A stretch of DNA of 49,410 bases. Source: Candidatus Buchananbacteria bacterium. Its GTDB lineage: Bacteria > Patescibacteriota > Patescibacteriia > 2-01-FULL-39-33. How positions within the stretch are numbered: position 1 is the stretch's first letter; each line of letters opens with the position of its first letter. Below, piece by piece: positions 23,017 to 31,277 of this stretch. Location: the NCBI GenBank assembly GCA_030650095.1, contig JAUSEE010000041.1, positions 1 to 49,410 of the forward strand, in the 5' to 3' direction. The notes beneath the pieces were generated by a model, which did not search any database, was not told where the DNA came from, and saw nothing but the letters and a program-made list of their open reading frames with translations. The translations under genes and the position numbers were made by a program.

Positions 23017-25665
23017 TTATTTAAGATTATTTAATTGATTTTGTAATTTTTCCAATTTTGATTTTTGGACTGACAATTTTTCTTTTTCCGCTTTAACTAT
23101 CTCCTCGGGCGCATTATTTACAAATTCGTCATTGGCTAATTTGCCCGCCAAGGATTTGAGATATTTTTCCACTTCCGTGATTTCTCTGGTTATTCTTTCT
23201 TTTTCCGCTACTGTATCAATTATACCAGTTAAATCCAGATAAATCTCCGCCTCACCCACCAGGGCGCTGGCGCTATTTTTAGGCTTGTCTCCTTTAGACA
23301 AAAATTCTAACTGCGATAAGCGGGCCAGTTTTTTTATAATTTCTGATTGTGAAGAGATTAAAGTTTTCTGGTTTTTAGAAATAATAATAGCCTGGGCTAA
23401 TTTAGCCGGTTCTATTTTATTTTCGCCGCGCAAGTTTCTTAAAGCTGTAATAATATTTTGGATTAATTGAAAATTTACAACCGTATCATTTTTAGAAAAC
23501 TTAAATATGAGATTTGATTTTTTGTGATCCGGCCATTTAGAAACAATAAGCAATTTTTCGCTTTTAAGATTCTGCCAGATATTTTCTGTAATAAACGGAC
23601 AGAACGGATGCCACAGTTTTAATAAATTCTGTAAAATATAAAGCAATATTTCATCTTTGTCTTTTTCAATTTTAGCTATTTCCAAATACCAATCGGCAAA
23701 TTTGTTCCAAGTGAATTCCTGCAAAGCATCACCCGCCGCTGAAAAATTATAATTCTCCAAAGAGTTGTTGATTACTGTAATCGTAGAAAATAATTCATCA
23801 GTTATCCATTTATCAGCCAAGGTATTGGCTTGGGGTAATTTTTCAACTAATCGGATATCTTCGACACTGGTTAAAATATAACGGGAGATATTCCAAATTT
23901 TATTGATAAAATTCCTGTAACCGGCGATTTTCTCATCATACAATTTAAAATCATTGCCGGGAGTAACGCCGATAAGCATGGACAAGCGGAGAGCATCAGT
24001 GCCATATTTTTTAATCATATCCAAAGGATCAATGGAGTTGTCCAAAGATTTGCTCATTTTCACGCCTTTTTCATCACGCACCAAACCATGCAGATAAACA
24101 GTTTCAAAAGGAATGTCATTCAAGCAATAAACACTCATAATAATCATCCGGGCCACCCAGAAAAATAAAATATCATAACCGGTTTCCATGACGCTGGTGG
24201 GATGGAAAGTTTTTAAATCGTCAGTATTTTCCGGCCAGCCTAAAGTGGAAAATGTCCAGAGAGCCGAAGAAAACCAAGTATCCAAAGTATCTTCATCTTG
24301 AACCCAACTATTTCCTTTGGGCGCCAATTGGCCAACATAAATATCTTCATCCTTATACCAAACAGGTATTTGATGGCCATACCAAATTTGCCGTGAAATA
24401 CACCAATCGTGCAAATTTTCCAACCAATGAAAATAAATTTTTTCAAATCTAGCAGGAACAATTTTGATTAAATTATTTTTAACCGCATGAATAGCCAATT
24501 CTTTTAAAGTAGCTTCGTCTTTTTCCCAATTTAACTTTTTTTTGTCTTTTAATTTAAACGGCTTGTCCACGGCTACAAACCACTGCAGCGAAGGCAGCGG
24601 CTCGATCGCAAAACCGCAACGATAGCAAATCGATAAATTATTAGAAATATCTTCTTCTTTTTCCAGTAGGCCTCTTGTCTTTAATTCGGACACTACCAGT
24701 TCCCTGGCTTCTTCGACTGTCTTACCAGAATACTGTCTTAAACCGTCTTCAATCCGACCGTCTTTATTTATAACTTTAATAATCGGCAAATTATTGGCAC
24801 CGGCCATTTGATAATCAATCTGTGAATGAGCCGGCGTTACGCCTAAAGCGCCCGTGCCAAATTCCATATCAACATTATGATCGGCAATGATTTTTATTTT
24901 CAGCGGCACGCCCACAAAATCAACTTCAAATTCTTGGCCGATATATTTTTTATATCTTTCGTCTTTAGGATTAACCGCTACGGCACTGTCGCCCAATTTC
25001 GTTTCCGGCCGAGTAGTAGAAATGGCGAAAGGAAAATCTTTATTATATTTAAAAGTATAAAATTTGGCTTGCTGTTCTTTGTATTCCACTTCGTCATCAG
25101 CTAAAGTGGACTTACATCTGGGACACCAATTAACCACGCGGTCACCGCGATAAATCAAACCGTCATTATACATTTTTTCAAAAGCAACTATAACCGCGGA
25201 ATTCAAGCCGGCATCAAGAGTGAATCTCTCACGGCTCCAATCGCAAGATGAGCCCATCTTCCTAATTTGATTCTTGATGGTGTTTCTGGAATCAGACACG
25301 AATTCATCAACTCGGGCTAAAAATTTTTCGCGTCCAAGCTGGTGGCGAGTTAAACCTTCTTGGGCAATAATTTTTTCCACCTTGGTTTGAGTGGCAATAG
25401 AAGCATGATCTGTGCCCGGAAGCCAAAGTGTTTTATCGCCTTTCATCCGATGATAGCGCGTCATCAAATCTTGAATGGCCAACATAGTGGCATGGCCGGT
25501 ATGCAAAACACCGGTAGCATTAGGCGGAGGCATAGAAATAGTAAAAGGAATCTTGGCTCCCCTTAGATTATCCGGATTAAAAAAGCCTGATTCTTCCCAA
25601 ATCCGGTAAATATCATCTTCAATTTGACTGGCATCATAAGCTTTTGGCAATTCAATTTTTGACAT
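23017..25665 (-). CDS. valS: Valyl-tRNA synthetase
   Basis: An 882-residue class I synthetase. The HIGH-type motif is HTGHA at 55-59, the tryptophan-rich WLPGTDHASIATQ follows, an editing domain (about 200-340) contains the conserved TTRPET, and the KMSKS loop reads GVKMSKSLDNS. A C-terminal coiled coil (EKERITREITEVEKYLKSL onward) binds the tRNA elbow. Full length. Its promoter is at 25694-25722. Confidence 0.97.
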   Translation of the reverse strand: MSKIELPKAYDASQIEDDIYRIWEESGFFNPDNLRGAKIPFTISMPPPNATGVLHTGHATMLAIQDLMTRYHRMKGDKTLWLPGTDHASIATQTKVEKIIAQEGLTRHQLGREKFLARVDEFVSDSRNTIKNQIRKMGSSCDWSRERFTLDAGLNSAVIVAFEKMYNDGLIYRGDRVVNWCPRCKSTLADDEVEYKEQQAKFYTFKYNKDFPFAISTTRPETKLGDSAVAVNPKDERYKKYIGQEFEVDFVGVPLKIKIIADHNVDMEFGTGALGVTPAHSQIDYQMAGANNLPIIKVINKDGRIEDGLRQYSGKTVEEARELVVSELKTRGLLEKEEDISNNLSICYRCGFAIEPLPSLQWFVAVDKPFKLKDKKKLNWEKDEATLKELAIHAVKNNLIKIVPARFEKIYFHWLENLHDWCISRQIWYGHQIPVWYKDEDIYVGQLAPKGNSWVQDEDTLDTWFSSALWTFSTLGWPENTDDLKTFHPTSVMETGYDILFFWVARMIIMSVYCLNDIPFETVYLHGLVRDEKGVKMSKSLDNSIDPLDMIKKYGTDALRLSMLIGVTPGNDFKLYDEKIAGYRNFINKIWNISRYILTSVEDIRLVEKLPQANTLADKWITDELFSTITVINNSLENYNFSAAGDALQEFTWNKFADWYLEIAKIEKDKDEILLYILQNLLKLWHPFCPFITENIWQNLKSEKLLIVSKWPDHKKSNLIFKFSKNDTVVNFQLIQNIITALRNLRGENKIEPAKLAQAIIISKNQKTLISSQSEIIKKLARLSQLEFLSKGDKPKNSASALVGEAEIYLDLTGIIDTVAEKERITREITEVEKYLKSLAGKLANDEFVNNAPEEIVKAEKEKLSVQKSKLEKLQNQLNNLK

Positions 25666-25693
25666 AGGAAATTAAGATTATACGAATAGCTTA

Positions 25694-25722
25694 ATTTTAC
25701 TTAATTTGGCCTTATTTTTCAA
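25694..25722 (-). promoter_or_regulatory. Sigma70 promoter of valS
   Basis: Minus-strand TTGAAA (25722-25717), a 17-base spacer and TAAAAT (25699-25694), 28 bases before the start codon. Confidence 0.65.
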
Positions 25723-25840
25723 GTTAAAAAGCCTTAACTTGGAATTATTATCAATTAACCTGATATTTTATCTAAATTTAGCTGTTTTTTAATAAAAAAA
25801 TAACCATGTTTTCTGCTCAATATAACTAGCTTAAAAATAA

Positions 25841-25869
25841 TTGACAAAAATAGCGAAAAATGATAGGTT
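25841..25869 (+). promoter_or_regulatory. Main promoter of the 20-kb conjugation/NAD cluster
   Basis: Perfect TTGACA at 25841-25846, a 17-base spacer and TAGGTT at 25864-25869. The predicted start near 25876 leaves a leader of about 190 bases before the first gene. The rest of the 402-base gap between valS and this gene holds the valS promoter, an AT-rich spacer and the leader below. Confidence 0.65.
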
Positions 25870-25946
25870 AACTTGTTAATCAAGCACTTAATTTAAGCCT
25901 AATTCCCTTAGCTAGATTGCTTTAAAAATCGGCTAAAGCTGCCTGG

Positions 25947-26061
25947 CCAAGGCAAGTAGCCTTGGAACTTTTAAATAAAGTTTCTTAAGCACTTTACAAC
26001 TTAAATTTTCATTCATTTGAAGTTAATGAACCAACAAGCAACCAACCCTTGAACAAAGGAG
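25947..26061 (+). promoter_or_regulatory. Structured leader L1 before the Hsp70-like gene
   Basis: Hairpin CCAAGGC/GCCTTGG (25947-25953 with 25959-25965) is followed by AACTTT/AAAGTT (25966-25971 with 25977-25982), then GCACTTTACAACTTAA at 25989-26004. CCTT at 26047-26050 can pair with the AAGG of the SD at 26055-26061. It has the same parts as the leaders further down the cluster, but with a less conserved central element. Confidence 0.45.
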
Positions 26062-26067
26062 AAAGTA

Positions 26068-27528
26068 ATGGCGAAAACAATCGGACTGGATATCGGAGAT
26101 TGCCAATTTCGATTGGCCTATTTAGACGGCCAAATGCCAAAATTAATAGCCGACGAACTCGGCCGAACTGTCTTTCCCAGTAAAGTTTCTTTTTTGCCGG
26201 GTGGCGGTTGCCGATTAGGATACGAGGCGGATTTACTAGGCATACCGGAAAATACAATTTTGCACCCGATGACTCTTATCAGTAAAACTCAGGGAGAGTT
26301 ACTGGACTTAAACGGATCTTATGCTTATGAATTTGTGACGGGCGGACGAAACACACTGATAAACGCCCATCGCGTTTTTGTTTCACCAGTGGAAGTCTTA
26401 ACTGCCTTATTTTACCATGCCAAGCAATTGGCTGAAAATTTTCTGCATGAAGCAGTGGAAAATATTGTTATTGCAATTCCTGACGGCTTGGACGACCCCA
26501 GCCGGATAAGAATAAAGAAAGCGGCCGTTGCTGCCGGTTTGAAAATCAAACAGCTTTTGAATCAAACCACAGCCGCCGCTTTAGGGCTTAAATTTGATCG
26601 CGGTCGAAAGACCAGGCAAATCGCTGTCGTGGATATGGGAGCATCCCATACTTCCATGTCAGTTATTGAAGCCGGTAACAACCGCTTGGACACGCTCGCC
26701 ACCAAACATTGCCGAGTCGGCACTAATCATTTCCAAGAAGGGCTAGCCAGATTTATTTCCCTAGCCGCCATCGGCCATAATATTTTCACAACTCACGACC
26801 AATTCTTAAAAAACGAGCTAATGATTGAAGCCGGTTACGCCTTAGTTGAACTTAGCCATAAAAAAACCGTGGAAGTTTCAATTGGCGGTGCTGGCGTCGG
26901 TGGCCGACGAGCCGTGATAAATATCAACCGTGATCAATTTGAACAAGCTATCAAAAGTTATTTGGAACTGATTGAAAATGAAGGCATATTCAGAACCCGC
27001 TACCGATCTTTTGACGCCGTTATAGCCATTGGCGGAGGAGCCAATATCCCGGCTGTCAGAACTTTGATTACCAGATCACTGGGAAAAGATTTATTTCTGA
27101 TGGACAAAATTGATCCCTCTGCAGTAGTAGCGCTAGGCGCAGCCACTAAAGGCGGAATTATCGACGGCCTGATCAATGCGCACAGCGTGGAAAGAACCGT
27201 CCATGATTTGGGCACTTGGTATAATGTAAATCATATGGATGTTTTAGTGCCTCGCGGCACTGAACTGCCATTTATCAGATCCAAAACTTATCGTCAGAGT
27301 CCTGGCCCATACCGCGAAAGAGTCTTGCAGTATGTGGGTAGCGGCAACGGCCAAGACAGAAGTGAAAGTGACCCGGAAGTTATTGCCCTGGCCAATAAGA
27401 TCATGCATCTTAGTGGCACTTCGGTTAAAATAACTATTACTATTGATGCTGACGGAATCACCGAATATAAAGTGACAGATGGCGGCAGCCTTAGAGAAAC
27501 AATCTTAACCGGCTTTTCAATCGGTTAA
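26068..27528 (+). CDS. Hsp70/DnaK-like ATPase without lid
   Basis: A 486-residue actin-fold ATPase. It begins TIGLDIGDCQFRLAYLD (phosphate-1), with a second phosphate loop AVVDMGASHTSMSVIEA near 200-215 and the adenosine motif AIGGGANIPAVR near 340. NQTTAAALG is the Hsp70 connect region. After the ATPase domain (about 1-370), only a short beta region remains (DLGTWYNVNHMDVLVPRGTELP resembles the start of the peptide-binding domain); the helical lid of DnaK is absent. It is the first gene of the cluster, under the main promoter and leader L1. Its gap to the next gene is 15 bases. It may deliver substrates to the Clp unfoldase encoded downstream (inference). Confidence 0.85.
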   Translation: MAKTIGLDIGDCQFRLAYLDGQMPKLIADELGRTVFPSKVSFLPGGGCRLGYEADLLGIPENTILHPMTLISKTQGELLDLNGSYAYEFVTGGRNTLINAHRVFVSPVEVLTALFYHAKQLAENFLHEAVENIVIAIPDGLDDPSRIRIKKAAVAAGLKIKQLLNQTTAAALGLKFDRGRKTRQIAVVDMGASHTSMSVIEAGNNRLDTLATKHCRVGTNHFQEGLARFISLAAIGHNIFTTHDQFLKNELMIEAGYALVELSHKKTVEVSIGGAGVGGRRAVININRDQFEQAIKSYLELIENEGIFRTRYRSFDAVIAIGGGANIPAVRTLITRSLGKDLFLMDKIDPSAVVALGAATKGGIIDGLINAHSVERTVHDLGTWYNVNHMDVLVPRGTELPFIRSKTYRQSPGPYRERVLQYVGSGNGQDRSESDPEVIALANKIMHLSGTSVKITITIDADGITEYKVTDGGSLRETILTGFSIG

Positions 27529-27543
27529 AACAAGGAGACAAAG

Positions 27544-28263
27544 ATGCCTAAGATCAACATTGTGATGCCTATTTGTTTGCAGAATGATTTTATCGGTCCC
27601 AAAGGATTAGCCTCGGACCGAGATATCCAGCATTTGATTTTGCATGGCGGCAAGCGGGCAGCAGCCAGAATTTTGGGTGAGGCCAGCGGACCAACTCCGA
27701 TTGATGATGTTATGGAAGCAATCCACAACGATGACAATACTTATGTCATCTATATCGAAGATCAGCACCCTGATGACCCAAATGATCCGGTGATCAAAGT
27801 CCATTTTAATATTTTTGGACGACACTGCGTAGTCGGTACTGAAGGCGTTAAGGCGGTCGGCCGATTGGCTATGTTTAAACAATTGCGCCGATCGCAAGTG
27901 ATTAATACCGATGCTCTTAATTTGGTAACGCATCCGCCTATTGTGGAAGCGATTACTGCTATCATTAAAGAAAATGAAATTGAAGACCCCAAAGATGTTA
28001 AGTTTATGGTCTTAGGCGGATTGACCGACGTTTTGGTCGCCGATTGCGCCCGAGGCCTAAACCATATTTGCGGTTTGCCCAATCCTTATCGTGAAGGCGG
28101 CGACCGGTGGGATTTTTTCACCCAGGTTATAGTGCCGGAAAGGTACTGTTTTTCCAACAACGCTACGCATCACCAGGCTGCTCTCCAAGGTATGGAGAAA
28201 GTGGCCATTACCATTGCCAGAAATGATGCTGAAATTTTCGATGGACTAGGGATCGATGCGTAA
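27544..28263 (+). CDS. Isochorismatase-fold protein lacking the catalytic Cys (pseudoenzyme)
   Basis: A 239-residue relative of nicotinamidases. Recognisable parts are CLQNDFIG (Asp15), DQHP (73-76), FGRHCVVGTEG and the signature GGLTDVLVADCARG. In active members the signature is TDxCV with the nucleophilic Cys; here residue 164 is Leu and the nearest Cys (168) is four residues later. The usual Lys partner is also not evident. It is therefore likely a binding or scaffold relative of the true nicotinamidase encoded at 29289. SD AAGGAG precedes the ATG. A metal or nicotinamide-sensor role would fit the NAD genes but is inference. Confidence 0.78.
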   Translation: MPKINIVMPICLQNDFIGPKGLASDRDIQHLILHGGKRAAARILGEASGPTPIDDVMEAIHNDDNTYVIYIEDQHPDDPNDPVIKVHFNIFGRHCVVGTEGVKAVGRLAMFKQLRRSQVINTDALNLVTHPPIVEAITAIIKENEIEDPKDVKFMVLGGLTDVLVADCARGLNHICGLPNPYREGGDRWDFFTQVIVPERYCFSNNATHHQAALQGMEKVAITIARNDAEIFDGLGIDA

Positions 28264-28280
28264 GAAAAGGAGGGCTACAA

Positions 28281-29267
28281 GTGCGTCCCCACGAAGCTCA
28301 AGAAAAATTTGTCAGAGCCGCCGGGGAAATCAAAGAGCCTGAAATACTCAGCGTTGAACCCCGGTCAGAATCAATTGCTCTAACTTGGCAGAGACGGCCT
28401 GGCAAGATTGATGGTTTCATCATCTTACTAGGCCTCTCGCTTTATAAGTTGCAGGAATTCAAACGACTAAAAGACATCGAAGGTTTCCAATTTTCCGATA
28501 TCTTGCTTAATTTAATCAACGGCAAAGAATACTTTATCGGCATTATTGCCTATAAAGATAACGGCTACAGCGAATTATTAACTGTTTGGAAAGCGACTCC
28601 CAATATTGCCAGCCGCATAAAACCGGCGAAAAAAATAAGCGGAAAAGAAGTAAGCGAATATAAAGATCCGGCCAGGCCGGCAGAAACTTTAGCTCCCGTT
28701 CCGGGGGCTCAAGCGCCTGCCAGTATCGAAGCCGGCAACTTAAATATAGTCTGCGCTTCGTGCATGGCTGATGTGGTTTTTAGCGAAACAGAACGAGTTT
28801 TTATTTGCCAAGGCTGCAACACAAAATATGTGCAAAGAGTAACCGACGGCAAGTATATACCGCTGACGATATTAACTAACGGCATTTGTATTTGTTGTAA
28901 TCCCAGAAGGCCGCTGATTAAGCGTCGAGGCGATGCTTATAAAAAATGTTCCCTTTCGGGAGAAGAATACGCTGATTTAAATGGCGGGGTAATCAAGATT
29001 TCTGAATTGGATTATGGCTTATGCCGCTGCTGCCTGCCACATCAACCGCTGAAATTAAACCACAGCGGACAAGTGGTTTGCAGTAGGCTGACAGACAAGT
29101 TATATGTTAAAGAAAATAATAGGTACATCATGCGCGCTCCGGAAGCTCCAGCCTCGCTAGTTGATGAAATCGACAAAGCGCTAGGAGGCGGATCAGCGGT
29201 GATGCTGCCAAATGGTATTTTAACTGCCAATAGCCCAGGTGGGACAGGCAGAAATAGAAGAAGATAA
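28281..29267 (+). CDS. FN3 domain plus Cys-rich zinc-module protein
   Basis: A 328-residue protein with GTG start after SD AAAAGGAGG. Residues about 17-108 are a fibronectin type III domain (PEILSVEPRSESIALTW to KATP), then a Pro/Ala linker. Residues 150-290 hold three Cys modules: CASC...CQGC, CICCNPRRPL...C and CRCCLPHQPL...C. The last two share CxCCxPxxPL followed by a Cys and a Gly/Leu-Tyr turn, a pattern repeated in the separate small protein at 30065. The C-terminus is a flexible tail with PGG then TGRNRRR. Zinc binding is predicted; function unknown. A role as adaptor or substrate receptor for the conjugation enzymes is inference. Confidence 0.72.
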   Translation: MRPHEAQEKFVRAAGEIKEPEILSVEPRSESIALTWQRRPGKIDGFIILLGLSLYKLQEFKRLKDIEGFQFSDILLNLINGKEYFIGIIAYKDNGYSELLTVWKATPNIASRIKPAKKISGKEVSEYKDPARPAETLAPVPGAQAPASIEAGNLNIVCASCMADVVFSETERVFICQGCNTKYVQRVTDGKYIPLTILTNGICICCNPRRPLIKRRGDAYKKCSLSGEEYADLNGGVIKISELDYGLCRCCLPHQPLKLNHSGQVVCSRLTDKLYVKENNRYIMRAPEAPASLVDEIDKALGGGSAVMLPNGILTANSPGGTGRNRRR

Positions 29268-29288
29268 AAAACCAAAGGAGAAAAGCCG

Positions 29289-30035
29289 ATGTCAGAAATT
29301 CCCAGCCGAGAAATGATCCTTAAAGGTTTACAGACAGAAATGCCAATCACTATCTTTGGCACTACCACATTTGATACAAAAAATGTCGGACTAGTTATTG
29401 TTGATGAGGTTAACGGCTTTTGTCAGCCCGGTGCCGGAAATTTGGCGCCACCGGCTCCTGACGGAGTGATTGAAGCCATGATTGATCTCACCAATAAATT
29501 AGCCAGGCAATTCGTTGATAAACGAAAGCCAATTATGATTTTTAAAGATACTCACAATCTTGATGTTCCAGAACCGCCTTATCCGCCACACTGTGTTAAA
29601 GGCACTGGCGAAGAAGAATTGGTGGAAAAATTACAATGGTTGGAAAAAGAGTATGGTGACTCGATGGAAATATTGGAAAAAGATTGTATTAATGGTTTTA
29701 TCGGTAGTATTGATAATATTGGTAACCGAGTTCAAGACTGGGTGGAATTTGAAAACCTGGAAGCCATAGTCGTAGTCGGAATTTGCACCGACATTTGCGA
29801 TCTGCAATTTGTCCAAACCATACTCTCGGCCAGAAACCATGGCATGCTTGGCCGCTTAACCGATATTGTGGTCGTAGTGCCGGCTTGCGCCACCTATGAT
29901 CTGCCGCTGGAAATAACCCAAGTTATCGGCTTGCCAACTACGGCTGCCCATCCGCGCGATTTAACTCAGCACATCGGTTTGTATCTGATGCAAGCCAGCG
30001 GTGCTATTTTGACCAACGAAATTATTTTGGATTAA
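29289..30035 (+). CDS. pncA: Nicotinamidase-like cysteine hydrolase
   Basis: A 248-residue isochorismatase-fold hydrolase. It carries VIVDEVNGF with Asp39, the metal site FKDTHNLD (Asp87, His89) with PPHC (His101), the catalytic Lys131 in LEKDCINGF, and GICTDICDLQFV with nucleophile Cys170. This is the full triad of nicotinamidases, which deamidate nicotinamide to nicotinate. An N-terminal extension of about 30 residues is present. In this cluster it supplies nicotinate to the phosphoribosyltransferase at 38725. SD AAAGGAG precedes the ATG. Other amide substrates cannot be excluded. Confidence 0.83.
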   Translation: MSEIPSREMILKGLQTEMPITIFGTTTFDTKNVGLVIVDEVNGFCQPGAGNLAPPAPDGVIEAMIDLTNKLARQFVDKRKPIMIFKDTHNLDVPEPPYPPHCVKGTGEEELVEKLQWLEKEYGDSMEILEKDCINGFIGSIDNIGNRVQDWVEFENLEAIVVVGICTDICDLQFVQTILSARNHGMLGRLTDIVVVVPACATYDLPLEITQVIGLPTTAAHPRDLTQHIGLYLMQASGAILTNEIILD

Positions 30036-30064
30036 CTGGCTACACAACAAAAAAGGAAAGAAAG

Positions 30065-30358
30065 ATGACACAAGCACAGACGACGCCAGTCCAAACTACC
30101 GGCACTGCCGACAACCCAAATTGCACTTGCTGCGCTCCGCCTCAACCGCTGGAACCGCCAGCTAATAACGAGCAAACTTGGACCTGCCCCGTAACCGGCA
30201 AAAAGTACGAATACGACCCGGCCGATGGCAGTGTTCAAAGAGTACCCGACCGGCCAGTGAACAGGCAGGTCATCGAAACCGAAGATGACGGCCTGTTTCC
30301 CAAGCCGCCGACCCGCGAAGAAGTTCGCCGGGTTAATCCCCAAGATCCTTTCGCCTGA
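30065..30358 (+). CDS. Small protein with one CxCCxPxxPL zinc module
   Basis: A 97-residue hydrophilic protein. The N-terminal 18 residues are Thr/Gln-rich and probably disordered. NCTCCAPPQPLE followed by WTCPVTGKKYEYD reproduces the module seen twice in the FN3 protein at 28281, so both likely bind metal alike and may bind the same partner. The C-terminal 35 residues are charged and Pro-rich (PPTREEVRRVNPQDPFA), with no Gly-Gly end, so it is not an obvious ubiquitin-like modifier. It lies directly before the E2-like gene. Confidence 0.72.
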   Translation: MTQAQTTPVQTTGTADNPNCTCCAPPQPLEPPANNEQTWTCPVTGKKYEYDPADGSVQRVPDRPVNRQVIETEDDGLFPKPPTREEVRRVNPQDPFA

Positions 30359-30374
30359 TTGAAAGATTAGACCA

Positions 30375-30407
30375 GCCGGCTCCTGATTATGAAAATTGGG
30401 AGCCGGC
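30375..30407 (+). promoter_or_regulatory. GC-rich stem-loop between the zinc-module and E2 genes
   Basis: GCCGGCTCC at 30375-30383 pairs with GGAGCCGGC at 30399-30407 around an AT-rich loop. No T-run follows, so it is more likely an RNA processing or stability element than a terminator. Confidence 0.5.
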
Positions 30408-30431
30408 CATCTGAACTTAGAGAGGAAGACT

Positions 30432-31121
30432 ATGGTTAAGCAGAAAAAGCAAGTAGTAGTAAATGGAGAAATAAAAAATCGGGAATGGGTAGTGGATACA
30501 GATGCCATTAGATCAATCCGGGGCAATGATTGGACTGGTGATTACCCTCGGTTAATCCAAACAGACTTAGAACAAATGGCGGAAACATTTCCACATTGGT
30601 TTTTGACAGTCGGTTCCAGTAGCCGGCCGATTGCTTGCCAGAGAGATGGTGATTATTTTATTCCCAAAGATGGCACCCTGCAGTGCGTTAACTGCGGACA
30701 AGCCATTAATCAAAATCCTAGTTGCCTGATTTGGACAGGACTTTTGCCGGTTCAAATAGTCGGCGCGGAAAAAGTTTCCAAACACATCCGCTCCTTGATT
30801 GCTAAAGGCAATATGAAATTGCCTTATGTAGGCGATGAAGCAGCTTTCCTGTTAACACCAATTAGGATAATTTATCCGCCTGGCTGGCCTAATGTACAGC
30901 CCTCAGCTTACTACACGCGTGAATTCTTTAGTAGCTTGGGCATTGGACCACCCGGCACCAGCCATGCTCATCATATGTATGAAGATTTAAGAATGTGCCT
31001 GTTTGCGAGCTGGCACACTATGACCATAAGAGAAGTAATCCAAAATCGAATTGCCCCGCACGCTCTAGCGCAAGTCAAAATTGCCAATGGCGAACGGCCC
31101 AATTCGAGATGGTTTAACTGA
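30432..31121 (+). CDS. E2-like ubiquitin-conjugating (UBC-fold) protein
   Basis: The preferred start is ATG at 30432 (MVKQKKQVVV), which follows SD AGAGGA; the protein has 229 residues. The C-terminal 100 residues follow the E2 pattern: RIIYPPGWPNVQP (strand and YP/P motif of UBC folds), a His-rich SHAHHMYEDL, then RMCLFASWH with candidate catalytic Cys189, a Trp five... residues after the Cys-Leu turn, and a long helix (MTIREVIQNRIAPHALAQVKI). This order matches prokaryotic E2 families that work with E1 and JAB proteins. The N-terminal part has a possible zinc site (ACQ, CVNC, SC at 69-98). JAMM and E1 genes follow, which supports the call. It would carry a thioester-linked modifier. Confidence 0.75.
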   Translation: MVKQKKQVVVNGEIKNREWVVDTDAIRSIRGNDWTGDYPRLIQTDLEQMAETFPHWFLTVGSSSRPIACQRDGDYFIPKDGTLQCVNCGQAINQNPSCLIWTGLLPVQIVGAEKVSKHIRSLIAKGNMKLPYVGDEAAFLLTPIRIIYPPGWPNVQPSAYYTREFFSSLGIGPPGTSHAHHMYEDLRMCLFASWHTMTIREVIQNRIAPHALAQVKIANGERPNSRWFN

Positions 31122-31128
31122 TCAATCA

Positions 31129-31171
31129 GTGATGGAGTTGGAATTATCCAACTCCATCACCTTTAATTTTT
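31129..31171 (+). terminator. Terminator-like hairpin after the E2 gene
   Basis: GTGATGGAGTTGG at 31129-31141 pairs with CCAACTCCATCAC at 31148-31160, a 13-bp stem with a six-base loop, followed by a T-rich tract (seven T at 31167-31173 region). It would cut off most transcripts before the JAMM-E1-Clp block unless read through. Confidence 0.75.
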
Positions 31172-31269
31172 TTCTTATGAAGCTTTGCCTTGTAGCAAGG
31201 ATTCATAAGCCTAAAAATTAAAAGGGATAGTTTTGTGACTACCCTAGACGCACCTTACAACTTAAGGAG
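31162..31269 (+). promoter_or_regulatory. Structured leader L2 before the JAMM-E1-Clp block
   Basis: The T-tract of the terminator (31162-31171) can pair with AAAAATTAAA at 31213-31222, extending an inner stem CTTATGAA/TTCATAAG (31174-31181 with 31202-31209) and CCTTG/CAAGG (31188-31200). This structure uses the terminator's own T-run. GCACCTTACAACTTAAGGAG at 31250-31269 then folds CCTTA onto TAAGG and hides the SD of the JAMM gene. Confidence 0.5.
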
Positions 31270-31277
31270 ATGAACAA

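Noticed and set aside
25876-26067. Possible NAD-sensing riboswitch of a known class in the first leader
   Set aside because: I could not match the known NAD riboswitch consensus by eye; only simple hairpins are supported, so a general structured leader is reported instead.
30065-30358. The 97-residue protein as the ubiquitin-like modifier
   Set aside because: No beta-grasp pattern or Gly-Gly terminus is visible, and it shares a Cys module with the FN3 protein instead.
30032-30526. 164-codon minus-strand frame across the small zinc-module and E2 starts
   Set aside because: It is antisense to genes with strong SD and protein motifs, and its translation has no recognisable domain.
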